Positions 5,870 through 10,600 of a DNA stretch of 10,600 nt are shown here, piece by piece (within the stretch, counting starts at the first letter, position 1; every line of letters begins with the position of its first letter). Source of the DNA: Bacteroidales bacterium UBA4073 (GTDB lineage Bacteria > Bacteroidota > Bacteroidia > Bacteroidales > Tenuifilaceae); assembly GCA_002383425.1 (NCBI GenBank), contig DFYV01000128.1:1-10600 (forward strand). The letters are read 5' to 3'. The position numbers and the translations under genes were made by a program. Below the pieces are notes generated by a model that worked only from the letters and a program-made list of their open reading frames with translations, ran no database searches and had not been told where the DNA came from.

Positions 5870-6164
5870 TTGAATTCCAATAGATATAAACTATTCAATA
5901 ATTTAGGCGTGAGACGTTAAACGTTGGGCGTTGGGCGAGATTCGTGAAACGTGAGACGTGAGACGTTAGGCGTTTGGTGATTGGCGTTAGGTGTAAGGCG
6001 TAAGGCATAAGGCATAAGACGTTTAACGTTTAACGTTTAACGTTATTGTTTTTTACAAGAAACACTATTCCTAATGAAATTTGCCTTTTTAGATTGGACT
6101 CATTATTGAGCAGCGTAAGAAATTCTTTTTTTTATGTAAGTTTGCACAAAATTGAATTGAAATT
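5870..6164. repeat. Heptamer array of 20 units (element C') with second copy of the head, terminal motif and promoter
   Basis: After 36 bp of AT-rich spacer, 20 heptamers run from 5906 to 6045 in strict register (CG 16, TG 2, CA 2 at unit positions 3-4). The head (6046-6084), terminal motif (6085-6102) and outer flank with TAAGTTTG (6137-6144) follow. It is nearly identical to the end of the preceding copy at 5140-5246; the two arrays differ by nine whole units. No gene is present. Confidence 0.85.
6137..6144 (+). promoter_or_regulatory. Probable -7 element of the fourth FKBP gene
   Basis: TAAGTTTG fits TAnnTTTG exactly, 21 bp before the ATG at 6165. It lies at the end of the duplicated segment shared with 5239-5246. 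No convincing -33 box is visible. Confidence 0.45.
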
Positions 6165-7151
6165 ATGAATAGAATTTTGTTTTTAGTTATTGTAGGACTT
6201 TCATTTTCGGCTATTTCATGCGATAGGAGTTTTAGCGACCCCGAGGGCGACGAAATGGCTCGCTTTAATGCATGGATACAAGTACATAATATTCCAGCCG
6301 ATGCCAAAAAACCAAGTGGTTTGTACTATTTAAGTCAAAATGAAGGTAACGGGTTATCGCCACAGATAGGTGATTGGGTGCTTTACTCCTATGCCGAAAA
6401 AACTCTCGATGGATTAGTATGGCTATCGGACAGTAGTGACCTTATGAAACTATACGATAGGTATGACATAAACTACCACTACACGCCTGTATTTGTTAAA
6501 TACGAAAATGCCCCTGTTCAAATAACCGGATATGGCAGAACATTACTTGTGGGCGTTTTTGAAGGTTTAGGTTACCTCAGGGAAGGAGGTAAAGCAACGC
6601 TATACCTCCCATTTAACCTGGCTTACGGCACTCAAAGTGCAACCAATGGATTGGGTTACCAATCGTTAATTTACGACTTAGAGCTGTTAAAAGTGATTAA
6701 AGACCCCAGAGCCTACGAAAAATCGTTGATTGATAGTTACATTGCGCAAAATTATCCGGGTCTTGAGACCATAAACGATAGCATTTACTACATTCAGCTG
6801 TCACCGCCCACTGTCGATACCGTTACATTAGCCAAAGACTCAATAGCCTACGTTTACTATAAAGGCATGTTCCTCGACGGTTTTGTTTTCGATACAAATA
6901 TCGATAGCATCGCCTTGAGACTTGGCCGGAAATTCAGCTCCACCGATTCGTTAAAGGTTACCGTTGGCGGTAGTGGTGTAATTAAAGGGTTTAGCCAGGC
7001 GCTAATCAACATGAAAAAGGGCGAATGGGGGCGTGCAATTATCCCTTCGTTCTGTGGATACGATTCAATTGGAAATAGCAATATTCCACCCTACACCCCT
7101 TTAATTTTTGACATTTACTTCAGCAGCAAGGGCATCAATCCACAAAAATAG
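6165..7151 (+). CDS. Two-domain FKBP-type peptidyl-prolyl isomerase-like lipoprotein
   Basis: A 328-residue lipoprotein with lipobox AISC (Cys 19) followed by an acidic stretch (DPEGDE) that may act as a surface-export signal of the Bacteroidota type; this is uncertain. FKBP-like domain 1 (about 50-180) has IGDWVLYSYAEKTLDG, a VFEGLGYLREGGKA helix-strand, the LAYGTQSA loop and LIYDLELLKV. Domain 2 (about 205-322) has YVYYKGMFLDGFVFDT, the VIKGF pocket motif, MKKGEWGRAIIPSFCGYD and YTPLIFDIYF. Domain 2 keeps the Tyr, Phe-Asp and Val-Ile pocket positions and may be active; domain 1 keeps AYG but lacks FD. It is probably a paralogue of the gene ending at 4944, separated from it by the nucleotidyltransferase cassette. 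The stop is directly adjacent to the convergent methyltransferase stop, leaving no intergenic terminator. Confidence 0.9.
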   Translation: MNRILFLVIVGLSFSAISCDRSFSDPEGDEMARFNAWIQVHNIPADAKKPSGLYYLSQNEGNGLSPQIGDWVLYSYAEKTLDGLVWLSDSSDLMKLYDRYDINYHYTPVFVKYENAPVQITGYGRTLLVGVFEGLGYLREGGKATLYLPFNLAYGTQSATNGLGYQSLIYDLELLKVIKDPRAYEKSLIDSYIAQNYPGLETINDSIYYIQLSPPTVDTVTLAKDSIAYVYYKGMFLDGFVFDTNIDSIALRLGRKFSSTDSLKVTVGGSGVIKGFSQALINMKKGEWGRAIIPSFCGYDSIGNSNIPPYTPLIFDIYFSSKGINPQK

Positions 7152-7871
7152 TTAGGATAGTAGAAGCGCAAAAACAACATTTTTCCTGTGGATATCGGGA
7201 ACAGGAAGTTTTCTCCATTCCTTTGCCGTTTTTGTGGCTATAAATTCGTTAACCGATGCAATATCAACTGCAATGGTTATTGCAGTTTGATCATTGCAAA
7301 CGCTTAGTAAATCTTTAAAAAGGTGCAAGTTGCGATAGGGTGTTTCAATAAATAGCTGGGTTTGCCCCTCAAGGCGCGATCGCTGCTCAAGCATTCTTAT
7401 TCGCCTACGACGTTCATCGGGTTTAACCGGTAAATATCCCACAAATGCAAAGTTTTGTCCGTTCAATCCACTTGCCATAAGTGTTAGTAAAATTGAACTT
7501 GGACCAACAAGAGGTACCACCTGTATTCCATATCGATGTGCCGCAGCAACAAGTACTGCACCTGGATCGGCAACTGCGGGGACACCGGCTTCGGACATCA
7601 ATCCCACATCGTTACCCTGAAGCAAAGGGGTAAGCATGCTATCGACCATCTCAGGTAAGGAATGCTCATTCAGCACAAAAAAGGTTAACTCATCAATTGT
7701 CTTTTGCACCTTAATCCGCGATAAAAAACGGCGAGCAGTTCGTAACTCCTCAACCGCAAAGTAAGTCAAACTCCTTGCTATGTCAATCACACTCTGGGGT
7801 AAAACATACTCCAGCTCACTATTGCTTAAAGGTGTAGGGATTAAGTATAGTTTTCCTTTAGCATTAGCCAT
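7152..7871 (-). CDS. Tetrapyrrole-methylase-family SAM-dependent methyltransferase (RsmI-like)
   Basis: 239 cytoplasmic residues of the fold shared by RsmI (16S rRNA C1402 2'-O-methyltransferase) and cobalamin or siroheme methylases. Visible motifs: GKLYLIPTPLSN (6-17) replaces the usual LYLVATPIGN; VEELRTARRFL (40-50); the SAM-loop signature SEAGVPAVADPG (93-104); VPLVGPSSILL (118-128); and FAFVGYLPVK (141-150). It is shorter than full RsmI (about 270-290) and lacks the C-terminal extension. Bacteroidota often encode such a shorter second paralogue beside true RsmI, so the rRNA target should not be assumed and no symbol is given. It starts at ATG 7869-7871. The upstream spacer holds a TIR element (7892-7989), whose terminal motif begins 21 bp before the start codon. 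It converges on the FKBP gene with zero bases between the stops. Confidence 0.9.
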   Translation of the reverse strand: MANAKGKLYLIPTPLSNSELEYVLPQSVIDIARSLTYFAVEELRTARRFLSRIKVQKTIDELTFFVLNEHSLPEMVDSMLTPLLQGNDVGLMSEAGVPAVADPGAVLVAAAHRYGIQVVPLVGPSSILLTLMASGLNGQNFAFVGYLPVKPDERRRRIRMLEQRSRLEGQTQLFIETPYRNLHLFKDLLSVCNDQTAITIAVDIASVNEFIATKTAKEWRKLPVPDIHRKNVVFALLLS

Positions 7872-7891
7872 TTTTCCAATCCTTGTATCTA

Positions 7892-7989
7892 TGAGTTCAG
7901 TTCATAAAGTTCATAAAGTTCATAAAGTTCTAACAATTAAAAACATAACTTTTTTTCTAAAATAAAACATGCTTTTTATACCGGACTCA
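7892..7989. repeat. TIR-element D with a 9-bp tandem repeat
   Basis: A 98-bp element with a diverged plus-orientation terminal motif (7892-7909, TGAGTTCAG then TTCATAAAG) and a good minus-orientation motif (7972-7989). TTCATAAAG occurs three times in tandem (7901-7927) plus a partial copy. The rest is AT-rich (minus-strand head like the other elements but weaker). It occupies most of the spacer between the methyltransferase and permease starts. Confidence 0.6.
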
Positions 7990-8224
7990 TATATCTTTAC
8001 TAAAAATTTTTACGAAAGTAATGCTTAGGTTCCGATATCCGAAATTTTTAGTTCTAAACCGCAATGCCGCTGTGGTATTTTCAGTTGCTGCAGGCATTTT
8101 TGTAGGCGAACTAGCAAACACGTTAAAGTTTCTCATCTTTTCAACCCTGGCGCTTACCATGGCATTATCTATCTCTGGTACAAGCCTTTTGCAGCTATAA
8201 ATGAACCATTAGTCTGCTCCGAAA

Positions 8225-8312
8225 AGCACGAGAGCACGAAGACTCGATAGCATGAAAGAACGAAAACACGAAAGAACGAAGGCACGATAGCACAAAAGCA
8301 CGAAGGCACGAT
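8225..8312. repeat. Octamer array, 11 units
   Basis: Eleven 8-bp units in unbroken register, consensus RGCACGAA (AGCACGAA, GGCACGAT, AGAACGAA, AGCATGAA and so on). Unit positions 5-6 are CG in nine units, TG in one and CA in one. The same short motif occurs as a scrap at 4-23. The 67-codon minus ORF across it is an artefact of the repeat. Confidence 0.8.
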
Positions 8313-8350
8313 GGGGAGGTTTAAAGTTTGAATGAGAAATAAATAATATT

Positions 8351-8519
8351 TGAGTTCAGTATAAAAAGCCAAATTTCATTAGAAATGATAGTTCTTGTAA
8401 AAAACGCTAGAATTTCAAAGTGCTTATATTCAAGTATTTATAGATTTACTTTGCGTTTAACGTCTAACGTCTAACGTATTATGTGTCTTTTGCCTAATAT
8501 ACTTTTTAGACTGAACTCA
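8351..8519. repeat. TIR-element B, a complete copy with inverted termini
   Basis: 169 bp with terminal motif TGAGTTCAGTATAAAAAG (8351-8368) and its inverse CTTTTTAGACTGAACTCA (8502-8519); the two termini agree at 16 of 18 positions. Inside are the conserved head (8369-8451) shared with elements A, C and C', and five heptamers (8452-8486) of the AACGTCT type. It is too short to encode a protein, which is the layout of a MITE. Confidence 0.75.
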
Positions 8520-8687
8520 ACCACTAATGTTTAACGCCATTTTAAAAAGCATTTTTATGAACTACATACTTTTCTCGCTTATCAATACAACTTTTACCAG
8601 TAGCTTAATGCCCACACAAGAACATTTTTACGAATTTGCAGTAATAACCGCTACTCCGTCAGGTGTAGCCATAATACCCGATTACAG

Positions 8688-9449
8688 GTGAAGTTGACTT
8701 TTCTTGGAACTGGAACATCGCAGGGAATACCCGTCATAGCTTGTCCCTGTCAGATATGCCAGTCAACCGATCCACACGACTGGCGTTTGAGAACCTCTGC
8801 TCTTATTGAGCATCAGGGAATAAACATTGTAATAGATGCTGGGCCCGATTTCAGGCAGCAAATGCTTCGTGCAAAAGTTAAAACATTAAATGCCATTCTG
8901 CTTACACATGAACATCGCGATCACATAGCGGGGTTAGATGATGTCAGAGCCTTCAACTGGCTTCAGAAGCGCCCTATGGATATTTGGGCCGAAGATAGAG
9001 TGATATCAGAACTGACGAGAGAGTATAGCTATGTGTTTAACGACCATAAATACCCAGGAATACCTGAATTTAAGTTCCACAAAATTGATGGTCAACCATT
9101 TGACATAATGGGGATTAACATTGTGCCTATCAGGGTTTACCATTACAAGTTGCCCATATACGGATTCAGAATTGGCGATTTGACTTACATTACCGATGCA
9201 AACTTTATTCCCGAGGAAGAAAAAGAAAAAATCATTGGGACAAAATACATAGTGATAAATGCACTAAGAATGCAAAAGCACATATCACACTATTCGTTAC
9301 CCGAAGCGCTGGAGTTAATTTCACAGCTGAGCCCTCGAAAGGCTTTCATAACTCACATTGGTCACCAAATGGGTTTTCATAAAGATGTTTCCATGTCATT
9401 ACCTGAGAATGTTTATCTGGCTTACGATGGTTTAGAGCTGGAATGCTAA
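8688..9449 (+). CDS. MBL-fold metallohydrolase, PhnP-like
   Basis: A 253-residue cytoplasmic hydrolase of the metallo-beta-lactamase fold. It opens with TFLGTGTSQGIP (4-15), then CPCQIC (19-24), a Cys cluster like the structural zinc site of PhnP, IDAGPDFR (49-56), and the metal-site THEHRDH (73-79: His 74, His 76, Asp 78, His 79). A conserved YHYKLPIYGFRIGDLTYITDAN segment follows (151-172, bridging Asp 170), and THIGHQ near the end gives His 223 and His 226. PhnP hydrolyses cyclic phosphoribosyl phosphate in phosphonate use, but no phn genes are nearby and many Bacteroidota homologues have unknown substrates (probably a phosphodiester). The start is GTG (8688), because no in-frame ATG precedes the family's standard N-terminus. 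The start overlaps the end of the permease remnant, so its original upstream region seems to have been replaced by the 3' deletion. The 3' end overlaps the convergent MFS gene by 4 bp. Confidence 0.9.
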   Translation: MKLTFLGTGTSQGIPVIACPCQICQSTDPHDWRLRTSALIEHQGINIVIDAGPDFRQQMLRAKVKTLNAILLTHEHRDHIAGLDDVRAFNWLQKRPMDIWAEDRVISELTREYSYVFNDHKYPGIPEFKFHKIDGQPFDIMGINIVPIRVYHYKLPIYGFRIGDLTYITDANFIPEEEKEKIIGTKYIVINALRMQKHISHYSLPEALELISQLSPRKAFITHIGHQMGFHKDVSMSLPENVYLAYDGLELEC

Positions 9450-10600
9450 GCTGGGTTTTCAACTTTTCGCAGGGCAATAAGGGTAAATGTTGAGAGAATT
9501 GCAAGTACTAAACCTGCCATAATCAGGGCTAAAGTAAGACTCCATCTATCGGTAAGCCAACCGTAAAAGGGTCCCCAAATTGAGAATAATATTCGAATCA
9601 TAAAATTTCTTACCGATAGAATGGTTGCTCTCATTGTGGCAGGAGCAATTCTGTTAATGCTATCCTTTAGTATTGGTGTGGCCACACCACGCGCCAAATA
9701 GAATAGCACAATAAATGGAATTGCCCAGTGATATTTATTTAAACCCAAAGCTATAAACCCTAACACCAATAAAAAAATTAGTACAACAACGGTTTTATTC
9801 CTCCCTATTTTGTGTTCAACCCGGTAGGCAAACATTGCAGCAATGCCCACCAGTAAATTTAATGCAGTCCAAATAGCGCCAAACATCTCAACCGGGGTTT
9901 GGGCACGTATCAACCATGGCTGTACAAACCATGCCATAGTTAGGGTTGATGCCCCAACCACTGACGAAAGTATGATGTTCCATCGCAGCTGTAAATTTTT
10001 GACAAGGGCAAGCTGAATAACCCCAACAATCTTTTTCCACCCCAACTCTAAGCGGTTGTTTTCGGTTTTAGGTTCAATTAAAGTAATTGCAGCGGGAACG
10101 GCAACAAAAGCAACGAGTGTTTGGCCATAGTATGGGTAACGTATGCTAACGGCTGCAAGCAATCCTCCAAGTATTCCTGCAAAAGCCTCAGCAAAGTTGC
10201 CAACCGATGTCATTCTACCTTCGTGTCTTATATATTTATCCTGCTGCCTGGCATCCATAAGGCTATCGTATAGGAGTGCCGAGTCAGCGCCTGAAATCAT
10301 ACTCTGTCCAAAGCCGAGTACAACCTCGGCAATAAAAAATCCCCAAAAACCAGATGTTACCGAATAGATGGCATAGCCAACAAAACCTAATATGGCACCA
10401 AGGGAAATGGTGTTTTTACGTCCCAACACATCGGCAAAATAACCCGACGGTATTTCGAGCAGAACTATCGACAAGGAGTAAACGCTTTGGAGGATAAACA
10501 CCTGAGTTACATTTAACCCGTTCTCCTTATAGAATAGCACTACAATAGGCATCACCAGCATGAACCAGTGCGACACCTTCAAAATATACAACCTGATAAG
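9446..10600 (-). CDS. Major facilitator superfamily transporter, partial (5' end beyond the window)
   Basis: At least 381 residues of a polytopic inner-membrane transporter with about 11-12 hydrophobic segments. The loop between helices 2 and 3 carries the MFS motif A as GYFADVLGRK (50-59 counting from TTG 10591), and a related inter-domain loop has RVEHKIGRNK. The frame stays open to the right edge, and the only start seen is a TTG at 10591; family members usually have a few more residues (LIRLY in frame upstream), so the true start probably lies outside. Substrate is unknown: drug, sugar and siderophore exporters share these features, and nothing in the sequence decides. Its stop overlaps the stop of the MBL gene by 4 bp in convergent orientation, so transcripts are antisense at the ends. 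Confidence 0.9.
   Translation of the reverse strand, partial: LIRLYILKVSHWFMLVMPIVVLFYKENGLNVTQVFILQSVYSLSIVLLEIPSGYFADVLGRKNTISLGAILGFVGYAIYSVTSGFWGFFIAEVVLGFGQSMISGADSALLYDSLMDARQQDKYIRHEGRMTSVGNFAEAFAGILGGLLAAVSIRYPYYGQTLVAFVAVPAAITLIEPKTENNRLELGWKKIVGVIQLALVKNLQLRWNIILSSVVGASTLTMAWFVQPWLIRAQTPVEMFGAIWTALNLLVGIAAMFAYRVEHKIGRNKTVVVLIFLLVLGFIALGLNKYHWAIPFIVLFYLARGVATPILKDSINRIAPATMRATILSVRNFMIRILFSIWGPFYGWLTDRWSLTLALIMAGLVLAILSTFTLIALRKVENPA

Larger units (their letters stand above)
8213..8527. mobile_element. Repeat insertion in the permease gene: octamer array plus TIR-element B
   Basis: The sequence between the permease fragments contains an 11-unit octamer array (8225-8312), a 38-bp AT-rich link and the complete TIR-element B (8351-8519). 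A nine-base direct repeat with two mismatches flanks it: AACCATTAG (8204-8212) and AACCACTAA (8519-8527). Both copies fit the permease reading frame as Pro-Leu codons, as expected of a target-site duplication. The left end (8210-8227) matches the terminal motif at 11 of 18 positions, so it may be a decayed terminus. No transposase is encoded; movement would need a protein from elsewhere. Confidence 0.5.
8021..8691 (+). pseudogene. Disrupted permease, bile-acid:sodium-symporter-like, split by a repeat element and truncated
   Basis: Two coding fragments on the same strand read as one membrane protein. The first (8021-8200, 59 codons) has LNRNAAVVFSVAAGIFVGE and LIFSTLALTMALSISGTS, like the first two transmembrane helices of BASS-type permeases. 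The second (about 8524-8691, open from before 8527) has FNAILKSIFMNYILFSL and AVITATPSGVAIIP, like the next helices and the family's AAPPGVAVIP signature. The first fragment ends at TAA 8198-8200; reading INEPLV from 8198 in the plus-one shifted frame would lead naturally into FNA, so a frameshift is also present. A repeat insertion of about 315 bp (8213-8527) separates the parts. The protein stops just after GVAIIP, where relatives continue for about 200 more residues, so the 3' part is lost. Family assignment rests on recalled motifs. It is almost certainly non-functional. Confidence 0.6.

Noticed and set aside
484..6045. Heptamer units, rephased, fit GTTRRRY, the core of integron attC sites, and a toxin-antitoxin-like cassette lies between two arrays, suggesting an integron.
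   Set aside because: The match is a property of the tandem unit and occurs at every repeat. There are no paired RYYYAAC/GTTRRRY cores bounding a folded attC site, no cassette series and no integrase gene.
831..8312. Regular short repeats as a possible CRISPR array.
   Set aside because: Units are 7-9 bp and directly tandem with no unique spacers, and no cas genes are present.
8169..8372. 67-codon minus ORF with Cys/Phe/Val/Ser-rich repeats, resembling a membrane peptide.
   Set aside because: It is the translation of the octamer array and overlaps the permease remnant; the repetitive composition follows from the DNA repeat.

Overview
The window reads as chromosomal DNA of a Bacteroidota bacterium, most likely a Bacteroidales/Marinilabiliales-type member. 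The evidence is an ndk–DHH phosphoesterase–GldI-like FKBP lipoprotein neighbourhood, many short lipoproteins with a Cys at residue 18-20, TAnnTTTG-type -7 promoter boxes, and intergenic DNA full of AACGTT, CACGAAG and CGCAGAG repeats that I associate with this phylum. Species-level placement is not possible from sequence reading alone.

Layout. Positions 1-1037 hold no gene: they are a patchwork of REP-like hairpins, heptamer arrays and inverted-repeat elements. ndk (minus, 1038-1457) diverges from an operon of an NrnA-type DHH phosphoesterase (1544-2566) and three FKBP-type lipoproteins (2570-3100, 3161-4051, 4048-4944). Then come a heptamer array, a two-gene cassette of a small protein and an MNT-like nucleotidyltransferase (5272-5869), a second copy of the array and promoter, and a fourth FKBP-type lipoprotein (6165-7151). 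This abuts tail to tail a minus-strand tetrapyrrole-methylase-family methyltransferase (7152-7871). A broken sodium/bile-acid-symporter-like permease follows (8021-8200 and about 8524-8691), split by a repeat element. The window ends with a PhnP-like metallo-beta-lactamase-fold hydrolase (8688-9449) and, convergent with it, an MFS transporter that runs off the right edge (9446-10600).

The housekeeping genes are ordinary. Periplasmic or outer-membrane protein folding is the likely common theme of the four FKBP lipoproteins; the first resembles GldI, and the later ones carry two domains each, most of them degenerate.

The most interesting part is the intergenic DNA. An 18-bp sequence close to TGAGTYYRGTMTAAAAAG occurs eight times (plus two diverged copies), often as inverted pairs. 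Between or beside the copies lie degenerate short tandem arrays of fixed period: 7 bp in five places, 8 bp in one, 9 bp in one. The 7- and 8-bp units are centred on CG and vary mainly as CG to TG or CA. One such element splits the permease gene with a possible imperfect target-site duplication, so the family looks mobile. Two copies with nearly identical outer flanks bracket the nucleotidyltransferase cassette, which looks like an insertion or duplication mediated by the repeat. This is my best candidate for an undescribed system: a non-autonomous, terminal-inverted-repeat family whose interior is a degenerate fixed-period array.
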